From Schaedlerella glycyrrhizinilytica_A (GTDB lineage Bacteria > Bacillota > Clostridia > Lachnospirales > Lachnospiraceae), in assembly GCF_042852765.1 (NCBI RefSeq), contig NZ_AP031414.1: a DNA stretch of 64,000 nt; one strand, given 5' to 3'. Shown here in pieces: positions 44,019 to 52,640 of this stretch. The first letter of the stretch is position 1. Each line of letters starts with the position of its first letter. The notes under the pieces were generated by a model. That model made no database searches. It was not told where the DNA came from and was given only the letters and a program-made list of their open reading frames with translations. The position numbers were made by a program, and so were the translations under genes.

Positions 44019-44336
44019 ATGGCAAGTCAAGTAATGAGAATCACATTGAAAGCGTATGATCACCAGCTGGTAGATGCATCCGCAAAGAAAATCATCGAAA
44101 CTGTAAAAAAGAACGGATCACAGGTGAGCGGTCCAGTGCCACTTCCGACTAAGAAGGAAGTTGTAACAATTCTGAGAGCGGTACACAAATACAAAGACTC
44201 CAGAGAGCAGTTCGAGCAGAGAACTCATAAGAGACTCATCGATATCATTACACCAACCCAGAAGACAGTTGATGCACTGTCCAGACTGGAAATGCCGGCA
44301 GGTGTGTTCATCGACATCAAGATGAAAAATAAGTAA
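44019..44336 (+). CDS. rpsJ: 30S ribosomal protein S10
   Basis: First gene of the S10 operon, 105 aa. The pattern MRITLKAYDHQLVDASAKKI and the C-terminal RLIDIITPTQKTVDALSRLEMPAGV are S10 hallmarks. S10 (NusE) sits in the 30S head and also joins the NusB antitermination complex. AAAAGGAGGCGAC precedes the start after an unusual T-run. The long leader upstream is described separately. Confidence 0.97.
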   Translation: MASQVMRITLKAYDHQLVDASAKKIIETVKKNGSQVSGPVPLPTKKEVVTILRAVHKYKDSREQFEQRTHKRLIDIITPTQKTVDALSRLEMPAGVFIDIKMKNK

Positions 44337-44440
44337 AACACTTAGCAAGGCAGAAACATTTAATTAAGAAACAGTAATTCCTAATATTTAGGATGAACGT
44401 CCATGCGGCGTTCCGCTGTAAATTACAGGAGGTAGTTATA

Positions 44441-45124
44441 ATGAAGAAAGCTATTTTAGCGACTAAAGTCGGAATGACTCAAATCTTCAACGAAGACGGA
44501 ACATTGATTCCGGTAACAGTTCTTCAGGCTGGTCCTTGTGTAGTAACACAGGTTAAAACAGTAGAGAACGATGGTTACAGCGCAGTTCAGGTTGGTTTTG
44601 TTGACAAGAAAGAAAAGATTGTCACAAAAGACAAGAGCGGCAAAAAAGAAATCGCACACAGAAATGGTGTGACTAGAGCGGAAAAAGGTCACTTTGATAA
44701 AGCTGGCGTTTCCGGTAAGAGATATGTAAAAGAGTTCAAATTTGAGAACGCTGAAGAATACACACTGGCTCAGGAAATCAAAGCCGACATCTTCGAAGCA
44801 GGAGATAAGATTGACGCAACAGCAATCTCCAAAGGTAAAGGTTTCCAGGGAGCAATCAAACGTCACGGACAGAGCAGAGGACCTATGACTCACGGTTCTA
44901 AGTTCCACCGTCACGCAGGTTCCAATGGGGCGGCATCCGATCCGAGTAAAGTATTCAAAGGAAAGAAGATGCCAGGTCAGATGGGTAACAAGCAGATTAC
45001 TGTACAGAATCTGGAAGTTGTAAGAGTTGATGCTGAGAACAATCTGCTGTTGGTAAAAGGCTCTGTACCGGGACCGAAGAAATGTCTCGTAACAATCAAA
45101 GAAACAGTAAAGGCTGCAAAATAG
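44441..45124 (+). CDS. rplC: 50S ribosomal protein L3
   Basis: A 227-aa early-assembly 50S protein with a globular domain and a long extension reaching the peptidyl-transferase centre. The start MKKAILATKVGMTQIF and the segment RGPMTHGSKFHRHAGS are diagnostic. ATG 44441 has AGGAGG about 8 bases upstream; an in-frame ATG at 44393 lacks one. It is 104 bases after rpsJ. Confidence 0.97.
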   Translation: MKKAILATKVGMTQIFNEDGTLIPVTVLQAGPCVVTQVKTVENDGYSAVQVGFVDKKEKIVTKDKSGKKEIAHRNGVTRAEKGHFDKAGVSGKRYVKEFKFENAEEYTLAQEIKADIFEAGDKIDATAISKGKGFQGAIKRHGQSRGPMTHGSKFHRHAGSNGAASDPSKVFKGKKMPGQMGNKQITVQNLEVVRVDAENNLLLVKGSVPGPKKCLVTIKETVKAAK

Positions 45125-45154
45125 TCTGACATCGTAGAAAGGAGGAACACACAG

Positions 45155-45775
45155 ATGGCAAACGTATCTGTTTATAATATCGAAGGTAAAGAAGTTGGTA
45201 CAATCGATCTGAACGATGCTGTATTTGGTGTTGAGGTGAATGAACACCTTGTACACATGGCAGTAGTAAGCCAGCTTGCAAATAAACGTCAGGGAACACA
45301 GAAAGCAAAAACACGTTCTGAAGTTTCCGGTGGCGGAAGAAAACCGTGGAGACAGAAAGGAACAGGTCATGCAAGACAGGGTTCAACAAGAGCTCCACAG
45401 TGGACAGGCGGCGGAGTTGTATTTGCTCCGGTACCGAGAGACTACTCTTTCAAGATGAACAAAAAAGAAAAAAGAGCAGCTCTGAAGTCTGCACTTTCAT
45501 CCAGAGTAGCAGAGAACAAATTTATCGTAGTTGACGAGATCAAATTCGATGAGATCAAAACAAAGAAATTCCAGGAAGTTCTGAACAACCTGAACGTAAA
45601 TAAAGCATTGGTTGTACTGGAAGACGGTAACACAAATGTAGAGATTTCCGCAAGAAATATCGCAAATGTGAAAACAGCACGTACCAATACGATCAACGTA
45701 TTTGACATCCTGAAATACAACACAGTAATCGCTACGAAAGCTGCTGTTGCAACAATCGAGGAGGTGTACGCATAA
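45155..45775 (+). CDS. rplD: 50S ribosomal protein L4
   Basis: A 206-aa protein lining the exit tunnel and, in many bacteria, the repressor of the S10 operon. The extended loop GGGRKPWRQKGTGHARQGS is the tunnel constriction segment. GAAAGGAGGAACAC precedes ATG 45155. The stop overlaps the rplW start (TAATG). Confidence 0.97.
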   Translation: MANVSVYNIEGKEVGTIDLNDAVFGVEVNEHLVHMAVVSQLANKRQGTQKAKTRSEVSGGGRKPWRQKGTGHARQGSTRAPQWTGGGVVFAPVPRDYSFKMNKKEKRAALKSALSSRVAENKFIVVDEIKFDEIKTKKFQEVLNNLNVNKALVVLEDGNTNVEISARNIANVKTARTNTINVFDILKYNTVIATKAAVATIEEVYA

Positions 45776-46074
45776 TGGCTAACATTCAATATTATGATGT
45801 AATCCTGAAACCGGTTATCACCGAAAAAAGCATGGAGCTGATGGCTGACAAGAAATATACATTCATGGTTCATACAGAAGCTACAAAAAATCAGGTAAAA
45901 GAAGCTGTTGAAAAAATGTTCAACGGAACAAAAGTAAAAAGCGTAAACACCATGAATCTTGATGGAAAAACAAAGAGACGTGGTATGACATTCGGAAAAA
46001 CTGCAAAAGCGAAAAAAGCAATCGTGCAGTTGACAGAAGACAGCGCAGATATCGAAATATTCGAGGGACTGTAA
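45775..46074 (+). CDS. rplW: 50S ribosomal protein L23
   Basis: A 99-aa protein at the tunnel exit, docking site for trigger factor and SRP. The pattern YYDVILKPVITEKSMELM at the start is characteristic. The gene overlaps rplD by one base, so the two are translationally coupled. A 158-bp spacer with two palindromic repeats follows. Confidence 0.97.
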   Translation: MANIQYYDVILKPVITEKSMELMADKKYTFMVHTEATKNQVKEAVEKMFNGTKVKSVNTMNLDGKTKRRGMTFGKTAKAKKAIVQLTEDSADIEIFEGL

Positions 46075-46091
46075 AATAGGAAACACCACAG

Positions 46092-46169
46092 CCGCTAAGT
46101 TCGAGAATACCTCGCTAAGCGGACCGGGTGTACTTTCGCACTAAGCTCGGGGGATACCTCGCTAAGTGC
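46092..46169. repeat. two palindromic repeat units between rplW and rplB
   Basis: Unit 1 (46092-46122) and unit 2 (46138-46169) share CTAAG, ATACCTCGCTAAG and internal CGAG/CTCG pairing. The outer stems differ but both pair: CCGCT/AGCGG in unit 1 and GCACT/AGTGC in unit 2. The family recurs in inverted orientation at 51531-51575. Confidence 0.75.
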
Positions 46170-46232
46170 TCAATGTATACGGTGCAAATCCGTGATAACA
46201 AATAATTAGAGCAAACGAAAGGAGAGACAGTA

Positions 46233-47075
46233 ATGGGAATCAAAACTTATAACCCATATACACCTTCCAGAAGACAGATGACTGGTTCTGATTTCTCTGA
46301 GATCACAAAGACAACTCCTGAGAAATCTCTGTTGGATTCTAAGAGCAGAAAAGCTGGTCGTAATAATCAGGGTAAAATTACAGTAAGACACCGCGGAGGC
46401 GGAGCTAAGAAAAAATACAGAATCGTAGATTTCAAGAGAAGAAAAGATGGAATTCCGGCAACTGTAATCGGTATCGAGTACGATCCGAACAGATCTGCTA
46501 ACATCGCACTGATCTGCTACGCTGACGGAGAGAAAGCATACATCCTCGCTCCGGAAGGACTGACAGACGGTATGAAAGTTATGAACGGACCGGAAGCAGA
46601 AGTAAGAGTAGGAAACTGCTTGCCGCTTTCTGAAATCCCGGTTGGTACACAGATCCACAACATTGAGCTTTATCCGGGAAAAGGCGGACAGCTTGTTCGT
46701 TCCGCAGGAAACAGCGCACAGTTGATGGCTAAAGAAGGAAAATACGCAACACTGAGACTTCCGTCCGGTGAAATGAGAATGGTTCCGATCATTTGTAGAG
46801 CATCTATCGGTGTTGTAGGAAATGGCGAACACAACCTGATCAACGTTGGTAAAGCAGGACGTAAACGTCACATGGGAATCAGACCTACTGTTCGTGGTTC
46901 CGTTATGAACCCGAATGACCATCCGCATGGTGGTGGTGAAGGTAAGACTGGTATCGGTCGCCCGGGTCCGTGTACACCATGGGGCAAACCTGCACTCGGT
47001 CTGAAGACACGTAAGAAAAACAAATCTTCTAACAAACTGATCGTAAGAAGAAGAGATGGTAAAGCAATCAAATAA
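46233..47075 (+). CDS. rplB: 50S ribosomal protein L2
   Basis: A 280-aa core 50S protein needed for subunit joining and peptidyl-transferase activity. The C-terminal segment MNPNDHPHGGGEGKTGIG is the universal L2 signature with its conserved His. GAAAGGAGAGACAGT precedes ATG 46233. Confidence 0.98.
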   Translation: MGIKTYNPYTPSRRQMTGSDFSEITKTTPEKSLLDSKSRKAGRNNQGKITVRHRGGGAKKKYRIVDFKRRKDGIPATVIGIEYDPNRSANIALICYADGEKAYILAPEGLTDGMKVMNGPEAEVRVGNCLPLSEIPVGTQIHNIELYPGKGGQLVRSAGNSAQLMAKEGKYATLRLPSGEMRMVPIICRASIGVVGNGEHNLINVGKAGRKRHMGIRPTVRGSVMNPNDHPHGGGEGKTGIGRPGPCTPWGKPALGLKTRKKNKSSNKLIVRRRDGKAIK

Positions 47076-47099
47076 TTGTTCGCAAGGAGGTTAGAACTT

Positions 47100-47381
47100 A
47101 TGGCTCGTTCACTTAAAAAAGGACCATTTGCAGATGAAAGCTTACTGAAAAAAGTAGACGCTATGAACGCTGCAGGTGATAAATCAGTTATTAAGACATG
47201 GTCACGTCGTTCTACAATCTTCCCGTCATTCGTAGGGCATACTTTTGCCGTACATGACGGAAGAAAACATGTGCCGGTATATGTTACAGAAGATATGGTT
47301 GGACACAAACTCGGAGAGTTCGTTGCAACCAGAACATACAGAGGACATGGAAAAGACGAGAAGAAGTCCAGAGTTAGATAA
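47100..47381 (+). CDS. rpsS: 30S ribosomal protein S19
   Basis: A 93-aa protein of the 30S head that contacts S13 and the A-site finger. The start MARSLKKGPFADESLLKK and the signature HTFAVHDGRKHVPVYVTEDMV-like block (47239-47300) are clear. GCAAGGAGGTTAGAACTT precedes ATG 47100, which is preferred over an upstream in-frame start. Confidence 0.97.
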   Translation: MARSLKKGPFADESLLKKVDAMNAAGDKSVIKTWSRRSTIFPSFVGHTFAVHDGRKHVPVYVTEDMVGHKLGEFVATRTYRGHGKDEKKSRVR

Positions 47382-47412
47382 TAAATCGAGATTTTGAAAG
47401 GAGGGTTCATCC

Positions 47413-47799
47413 ATGGCTAAAGGACATAGATCGCAGATCAAGAGAGAAAGAAATGAGCAGAAGGATACAAGACCATCAGCTAAGATTTCTTATGCTAGAG
47501 TATCTGTTCAGAAAGCATGCTACGTTTTGGATGCAATCAGAGGCAAGGATGTACAGACAGCGCTTGGTATCTTGGCTTACAACCCGAGATATGCGTCAAG
47601 CGTAATAGAGAAATTATTGAAATCAGCAATCGCAAATGCTGAGAACAACAACGGTATGAGCGCAGAAAACCTTTATATTGAAGAGTGTTATGCAAATAAA
47701 GGACCGACAATGAAGAGAATCAGACCGAGAGCACAGGGCAGAGCTTACAGAATCGAAAAGAGAATGAGCCACATCACCATCGTGCTGAATGAAAGATAA
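47413..47799 (+). CDS. rplV: 50S ribosomal protein L22
   Basis: A 128-aa protein whose beta-hairpin lines the exit tunnel opposite L4. The pattern ISYARVSVQKACYVLDAIRG and the tip PTMKRIRPRAQGRAYRI are typical. AAAGGAGG precedes ATG 47413. Confidence 0.97.
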   Translation: MAKGHRSQIKRERNEQKDTRPSAKISYARVSVQKACYVLDAIRGKDVQTALGILAYNPRYASSVIEKLLKSAIANAENNNGMSAENLYIEECYANKGPTMKRIRPRAQGRAYRIEKRMSHITIVLNER

Positions 47800-47813
47800 G
47801 AAGGAGGAACACA

Positions 47814-48470
47814 ATGGGACAGAAAGTTAATCCTCATGGCTTAAGAGTCGGAGTTATCAAAGACTGGGATTCCAAATGGTATGCAGAAAAAGATTTTGCA
47901 GATAACCTTGTGGAAGACCATGAAATCAGAACATTTTTGAAGAAAAGATTATACAGTGCCGGAATCTCCAAGATCGAGATCGAAAGAGCTTCTGACCGCG
48001 TAAAGATCATCGTATATACTGCTAAACCGGGCGTTGTGATCGGTAAAGGCGGTTCTGAGATCGAAAAAGTAAAAGCTGAACTGGCACAGTTCACAGACAA
48101 GAAGCTTATCGTTGACATCAAAGAAGTAAAGAGACCGGACAAAGACGCTCAGCTTGTAGCAGAGAACATTGCTCAGCAGCTTGAGAACCGTATTTCTTTC
48201 AGACGTGCTATGAAATCCTGCATGTCCAGAACGATGAAGTCCGGAGCGCTTGGAGTTAAGACAGCAGTTGCAGGACGTCTCGGCGGAGCTGATATGGCTC
48301 GTACAGAGTTTTACAGCGAGGGAACAATTCCGCTTCAGACACTGAGAGCTGACATTGATTATGGATTCGCAGAAGCTGACACAACTTACGGAAAAGTCGG
48401 TGTAAAGGTTTGGATTTACAAAGGCGAAGTACTTCCGACTAAAGGGAACAAGGAAGGGAGCGATAAATAA
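47814..48470 (+). CDS. rpsC: 30S ribosomal protein S3
   Basis: A 218-aa protein at the mRNA entry site. The start MGQKVNPHGLRVGVIKDWDS and the KH domain with GVVIGKGGSEIEKV are diagnostic. It ends in a shared TAATG with rplP, so the two genes are coupled. Confidence 0.97.
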   Translation: MGQKVNPHGLRVGVIKDWDSKWYAEKDFADNLVEDHEIRTFLKKRLYSAGISKIEIERASDRVKIIVYTAKPGVVIGKGGSEIEKVKAELAQFTDKKLIVDIKEVKRPDKDAQLVAENIAQQLENRISFRRAMKSCMSRTMKSGALGVKTAVAGRLGGADMARTEFYSEGTIPLQTLRADIDYGFAEADTTYGKVGVKVWIYKGEVLPTKGNKEGSDK

Positions 48471-48907
48471 TGTTAATGCCAAAAAGAGTTAAACGTCGTA
48501 AACAGTTCCGTGGTACTATGAAGGGCAAAGCTCTGAGAGGTAACACGATTTCTTATGGTGAATATGGTATCGTTGCAGCAGAACCATGCTGGATCCGTTC
48601 CAACCAGATCGAGGCAGCCCGTGTTGCCATGACACGTTACATCAAACGTGGCGGTAAGGTTTGGATCAAAATATTCCCAGATAAACCGGTAACAGCAAAA
48701 CCAGCAGAAACTCGTATGGGTAGCGGAAAAGGTGCATTAGAGTACTGGGTAGCAGTAGTAAAACCAGGTCGTGTAATGTTCGAGATCGCAGGCGTATCTG
48801 AAGAAGTAGCAAGAGAAGCGCTTCGTCTTGCAATGCACAAATTACCTTGCAAATGCAAAATCGTTTCTCGCGCAGAATTAGAAGGCGGTGATAACAGTGA
48901 AAATTAA
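48470..48907 (+). CDS. rplP: 50S ribosomal protein L16
   Basis: A 145-aa protein near the A-site of the 50S subunit. MLMPKRVKRRKQFRG and the segment RMGSGKGALEYWVAVVKPGR are signatures. ATG 48470 overlaps the rpsC stop. The 3' end overlaps rpmC. Confidence 0.97.
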   Translation: MLMPKRVKRRKQFRGTMKGKALRGNTISYGEYGIVAAEPCWIRSNQIEAARVAMTRYIKRGGKVWIKIFPDKPVTAKPAETRMGSGKGALEYWVAVVKPGRVMFEIAGVSEEVAREALRLAMHKLPCKCKIVSRAELEGGDNSEN

Positions 48908-49097
48908 TACATTTGTAAACGAATTAAGAGGAAAATCCGTAGAGGAATTGAATGAAGAATTAGTAGCTGCTAAGAAAGAGCTTTTTAACCTGAGATTCCA
49001 GAATGCAACAAATCAGTTAGATAACACAAGCAGAATCAAAGAAGTTAGAAAGAATATTGCTCGTATCCAGACTCTGATCACAGAGAACGCTCGTTAA
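48897..49097 (+). CDS. rpmC: 50S ribosomal protein L29
   Basis: A 66-aa helical-hairpin protein at the tunnel exit. The core ELVAAKKELFNLRFQNATNQ is typical. GTG 48897 is chosen because AGAAGGCGG lies 8 bases upstream; GTG 48888 lies inside that site. The gene overlaps rplP by 11 bases. Confidence 0.95.
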   Translation: MKINTFVNELRGKSVEELNEELVAAKKELFNLRFQNATNQLDNTSRIKEVRKNIARIQTLITENAR

Positions 49098-49166
49098 TCG
49101 GCGGCTGGTTGATTTGAAGTAAGTGAAAGAACTTCTTTATAAAAGAATTTGAAAGGAGTAGCAACT

Positions 49167-49424
49167 GTGGAAGAAAGAAATCTGAGAAAAACTCGTGTTG
49201 GCAAGGTTGTCAGCGACAAGATGGACAAGACAATCGTAGTTGCCGTAGAAGACCACGTTAAGCATCCGCTGTATAAGAAAATCGTAAAGAGAACTTATAA
49301 GCTGAAAGCTCATGATGAGCAGAACGAATGCCGCGTAGGTGATACAGTAAAAGTTATGGAAACAAGACCGCTCTCTAAAGACAAGAGATGGAGACTTGTA
49401 GAAATCATGGAGAAAGCAAAATAA
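49167..49424 (+). CDS. rpsQ: 30S ribosomal protein S17
   Basis: An 85-aa OB-fold primary 16S rRNA binder. RKTRVGKVVSDKMDKTIVV and the C-terminal VMETRPLSKDKRWRLVEI are diagnostic. It starts at GTG 49167 with GAAAGGAG upstream. The 69-base spacer before it has no clear feature. Confidence 0.96.
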   Translation: MEERNLRKTRVGKVVSDKMDKTIVVAVEDHVKHPLYKKIVKRTYKLKAHDEQNECRVGDTVKVMETRPLSKDKRWRLVEIMEKAK

Positions 49425-49466
49425 TTTGCTTTACGTTTGTGAGTATATAAAAGGAGGTTTACCTGC

Positions 49467-49835
49467 ATGATACAACAGGAAAGTAGACTTAAAGTAGCTG
49501 ACAATACAGGTGCGAAAGAATTACTGTGTATCCGTGTGCTTGGTGGTTCTACAAGAAGATATGCAAGCATCGGAGATGTGATCGTTGCGACTGTTAAAGA
49601 TGCAACACCAGGCGGCGTTGTTAAAAAAGGTGACGTTGTTAAAGCGGTTGTTGTTCGTTCTGTAAAAGGTGCTCGTCGTAAAGACGGATCCTACATCAGA
49701 TTTGATGAGAATGCTGCTGTAATTATAAAAGACGATTTGAACCCACGTGGAACACGTATTTTTGGACCAGTAGCTCGTGAGCTTCGTGAGAAACACTTCA
49801 TGAAGATCGTTTCTCTGGCTCCGGAAGTACTGTAA
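49467..49835 (+). CDS. rplN: 50S ribosomal protein L14
   Basis: A 122-aa beta-barrel protein at the subunit interface, target of the silencing factor RsfS. MIQQESRLKVADNTGAKELL and the end GPVARELREKHFMKIVSLAPEV are universal L14 features. AAAAGGAGG precedes the start. Confidence 0.98.
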   Translation: MIQQESRLKVADNTGAKELLCIRVLGGSTRRYASIGDVIVATVKDATPGGVVKKGDVVKAVVVRSVKGARRKDGSYIRFDENAAVIIKDDLNPRGTRIFGPVARELREKHFMKIVSLAPEVL

Positions 49836-49849
49836 GGAGGTGCGTAAGA

Positions 49850-50161
49850 ATGTCAAGTATGAAGATTAAAAAGGGTGACACTGTAAGAGTGATCGCCGGT
49901 AAAGACAAAGATAAAGAAGGCAAAGTTCTTGCTGTAAATAAAAAAGACGGAAAAGTTCTGGTTGAAGGCGTTAATATGCTGACAAAGCACACAAAACCGA
50001 GCATGTCTAATCAGAATGGCGGTATCGTTCATCAGGAAGGACCGATCGACATCTCTAACGTTATGTATGTACACAACGGAAAGACAACAAGAATCGGATT
50101 CAAGATGGATGGAGACAAAAAGGTTCGTGTTGCGAAATCAACAGGCGACGTTATTGACTAA
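49850..50161 (+). CDS. rplX: 50S ribosomal protein L24
   Basis: A 103-aa assembly-initiator protein with an N-terminal KOW motif (KKGDTVRVIAGKDKDKEGKV). ATG 49850 follows AAGGAGG at good spacing; ATG 49859 is an in-frame alternative. Confidence 0.96.
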   Translation: MSSMKIKKGDTVRVIAGKDKDKEGKVLAVNKKDGKVLVEGVNMLTKHTKPSMSNQNGGIVHQEGPIDISNVMYVHNGKTTRIGFKMDGDKKVRVAKSTGDVID

Positions 50162-50184
50162 TTCAAGGAAGGAGGTCCAGAACT

Positions 50185-50724
50185 TTGAGTAGACTGAAAG
50201 AGACATATCAGAATGAGATCGTTGATGCAATGATCAAAAAATTTGGATATAAAAATATCATGGAAGTACCGAAACTCGACAAAGTTGTTATCAACATGGG
50301 TGTAGGTGAAGCAAAAGACAATGCGAAAGTATTGGAGTCTGCAATTGCTGATCTTGAGAAGATCACAGGACAGAAAGCAGTTGTGACAAGAGCAAAGAAT
50401 TCCGTAGCTAACTTCAAGATCAGAGAGGGTATGGCGATCGGATGTAAAGTAACACTGAGAGGCGAGAGAATGTACGAATTCGTTGACCGTCTGATCAATC
50501 TTGCACTTCCTCGTGTACGTGACTTCCGCGGTGTAAACCCGAACGCGTTCGACGGAAGAGGTAATTACGCACTTGGAATCAAGGAGCAGCTGATTTTCCC
50601 GGAAATCGAGTACGATAAAATCGACAAGGTTAGAGGTATGGACGTAATTTTCGTTACAACCGCTAAAACTGACGAGGAAGCTCGTGAACTGCTGACACAG
50701 TTCAACATGCCGTTCAAAAAGTAA
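50185..50724 (+). CDS. rplE: 50S ribosomal protein L5
   Basis: A 179-aa 5S-rRNA-binding protein of the central protuberance. MEVPKLDKVVINMGVGEA and RDFRGVNPNAFDGRGNY are diagnostic. It uses a TTG start at 50185 after GAAGGAGG. Confidence 0.97.
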   Translation: MSRLKETYQNEIVDAMIKKFGYKNIMEVPKLDKVVINMGVGEAKDNAKVLESAIADLEKITGQKAVVTRAKNSVANFKIREGMAIGCKVTLRGERMYEFVDRLINLALPRVRDFRGVNPNAFDGRGNYALGIKEQLIFPEIEYDKIDKVRGMDVIFVTTAKTDEEARELLTQFNMPFKK

Positions 50725-50735
50725 GGAGGAAAATC

Positions 50736-50921
50736 ATGGCTAAGACATCTATGAAAATCAAACAGCAGCGCAAAGCTAAATTCTCCACAAGAGAATATAA
50801 CCGCTGCAGAATTTGTGGTCGTCCACATGCATATTTAAGAAAATATGGTATCTGCCGTATCTGCTTCCGCGAACTGGCATACAAAGGACAGATCCCGGGA
50901 GTTAAGAAAGCCAGCTGGTAA
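50736..50921 (+). CDS. rpsZ: 30S ribosomal protein S14, zinc-binding type Z
   Basis: A 61-aa S14 with the four-Cys zinc ribbon (C24, C27, C40, C43: CRICGRPHAYLRKYGICRIC). This is the zinc form common in Gram-positive bacteria. No zinc-independent paralogue is in the window. It follows rplE by 11 bases. Confidence 0.97.
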   Translation: MAKTSMKIKQQRKAKFSTREYNRCRICGRPHAYLRKYGICRICFRELAYKGQIPGVKKASW

Positions 50922-50961
50922 GCCGGAATTCTTCCGAATGCCGAATGGAAACAGCGAGGTT

Positions 50962-51005
50962 GTTCTTGGAGCTTAGCAGTCATCGACAGGCTTGGCGAAA
51001 AGAAC
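50962..51005. repeat. palindromic repeat unit between rpsZ and rpsH
   Basis: GTTCTTGGAGCTTAGC at the left and GCTTGGCGAAAAGAAC at the right close a hairpin with GTTCTT/AAGAAC ends. It shares its ends and the GGAGCTT core with the unit at 51531-51575. Confidence 0.7.
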
Positions 51006-51069
51006 TGCCGACCCAGCGCGGCAGCGCTTGAATAGAATTGATAAATATAAAAAAGGAGGATACTTCCAC

Positions 51070-51471
51070 ATGACTATGAGTGATCCAATCGCAGATATGC
51101 TTACAAGAATCCGTAATGCAAATACTGCTAAACATGATACAGTAGACGTACCTGCATCTAAGATGAAAGTAGCGATCGCAAACATTCTCTTGGATGAAGG
51201 ATACATCGCAAAGTATGACATTGTAGAAGATGGAGTATTTAAGACAATTCATATCACACTGAAATACGGTGCAGATAAGAATGAGAAAGTTATTTCCGGT
51301 CTGAAGAGAATTTCCAAACCTGGTCTGCGCGTATACGCAAACAGCGAAGATATGCCGAAAGTTTTGGGTGGACTCGGAACTGCTATCGTATCTACAAACA
51401 AAGGTGTAATCACAGACAAAGAAGCAAGAAAACTCGGCGTAGGCGGAGAGGTTCTTTGCTTTATCTGGTAG
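51070..51471 (+). CDS. rpsH: 30S ribosomal protein S8
   Basis: A 133-aa central-domain 30S protein and, in E. coli, the repressor of the spc operon. MTMSDPIADMLTRIRNAN and the end GVGGEVLCFIW are characteristic. AAAGGAGG is upstream of ATG 51070; an in-frame extension to 50992 runs into the repeat and is rejected. Confidence 0.97.
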   Translation: MTMSDPIADMLTRIRNANTAKHDTVDVPASKMKVAIANILLDEGYIAKYDIVEDGVFKTIHITLKYGADKNEKVISGLKRISKPGLRVYANSEDMPKVLGGLGTAIVSTNKGVITDKEARKLGVGGEVLCFIW

Positions 51472-51696
51472 ACCGAAAGCAACTTAGTGAAAGCAAGCCG
51501 AAAGGCGCAGCTTGAACTTAGTGCGAGGTCGTTCTTGGAGCTTGTCGAGGTATTGTCGAGCTTAGCGAGAAGAACTACCTTATTCCGGCGCTCAGGCGCA
51601 CGGAACTAGTCCGGGGAGAAAATCTCCCCACTGTAACTGAAAACAGAGCGGGCGAGCATCCGCTCCGAAAATCTAAGTTAATAGGAGGATAAAGGT
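51472..51696. other. 225-bp structured spacer between rpsH and rplF
   Basis: Besides the repeat unit it has two short hairpins: GGGGAGAAAATCTCCCC near 51614-51630 and GAGCGGGCGAGCATCCGCTC near 51647-51666. No coding frame is seen. It is unusually long for this operon. Confidence 0.6.
51531..51575. repeat. palindromic repeat unit between rpsH and rplF
   Basis: GTTCTTGGAGCTTGTCGAGG at the left and GTCGAGCTTAGCGAGAAGAAC-like sequence at the right form a hairpin. Its reverse complement contains CTCGCTAAGCTCGACAATAC, related to the units at 46092-46169. A partial unit (CTTGAACTTAGTGCGAGG) lies just before it. Confidence 0.7.
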
Positions 51697-52239
51697 ATGT
51701 CACGTATTGGAAGACTGCCAATTACAATCCCGGCAGGAGTTACTGTTGAGATTGCTGAGAATAATGTAGTGACTGTAAAAGGTCCGAAAGGAACTCTGAC
51801 AAAAGAGCTTCCGGTTGAAATGGAAATCAAACAGGAAGGCGAAGAAGTAATCGTAACAAGACCGAATGATCTGAAGAAAATGAAATCTCTTCACGGTCTG
51901 ACAAGAACACTGATCAACAACATGGTTGTTGGTGTTACAGCAGGATATGAGAAAGTCCTGGAAGTAAACGGTGTAGGTTACAGAGCCGCTAAGTCAGGAA
52001 ACAAACTGACACTGAACCTCGGATATTCACATCCGGTAGAAATGATCGATCCAGAGGGCGTTGAGACTGTTCTGGAGGGTCAGAATAAGATTACTGTAAA
52101 AGGTATCGACAAAGAAAAAGTTGGCCAGTATGCTGCTGAAATCAGAGACAAGAGAAGACCGGAGCCATATAAGGGCAAGGGAATCAAGTATGCTGATGAA
52201 GTGATCAGACGTAAAGTTGGTAAGACTGGTAAGAAATAA
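51697..52239 (+). CDS. rplF: 50S ribosomal protein L6
   Basis: A 180-aa two-domain protein near the sarcin-ricin loop. MSRIGRLPITIPAGVTVEI and RRPEPYKGKGIKYADEVIRR are diagnostic. AATAGGAGG precedes ATG 51697. Confidence 0.97.
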   Translation: MSRIGRLPITIPAGVTVEIAENNVVTVKGPKGTLTKELPVEMEIKQEGEEVIVTRPNDLKKMKSLHGLTRTLINNMVVGVTAGYEKVLEVNGVGYRAAKSGNKLTLNLGYSHPVEMIDPEGVETVLEGQNKITVKGIDKEKVGQYAAEIRDKRRPEPYKGKGIKYADEVIRRKVGKTGKK

Positions 52240-52256
52240 TTAAGGAGGGTGTGAAA

Positions 52257-52625
52257 ATGGTTAGTAAAAAATCAAGAAGTGAAGTTCGTAGAAAAAAACA
52301 CATGAAATTACGTAACCGTTTCAGCGGTACAGCTGAGAGACCACGTTTGGCTGTGTTTAGAAGTAATAATCATATGTATGCACAGATTATTGACGATACA
52401 GTTGGAAACACTCTGGTTGCAGCTTCCACTCTTCAGAAAGACGTGAAAGCAGAACTTGAGAAGACCAACAACGTTGATGCTGCAGCATATCTTGGAAAAG
52501 TTATCGCTGAGAAGGCAATGGCAAAAGGAATCACAGAGGTTGTATTCGACAGAGGTGGTTTCATTTACCAGGGAAAAATCAAAGCACTGGCAGACGCAGC
52601 AAGAGAAGCTGGGTTGAATTTCTAG
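52257..52625 (+). CDS. rplR: 50S ribosomal protein L18
   Basis: A 122-aa 5S-rRNA-binding protein. RRKKHMKLRNRFSGTAERPRL and FDRGGFIYQGKIKALADAAR are typical. ATG 52257 has AAGGAGGG 7 bases upstream; GTG 52251 is too close to it. Confidence 0.96.
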   Translation: MVSKKSRSEVRRKKHMKLRNRFSGTAERPRLAVFRSNNHMYAQIIDDTVGNTLVAASTLQKDVKAELEKTNNVDAAAYLGKVIAEKAMAKGITEVVFDRGGFIYQGKIKALADAAREAGLNF

Positions 52626-52640
52626 GAAGGGAGAACACAT

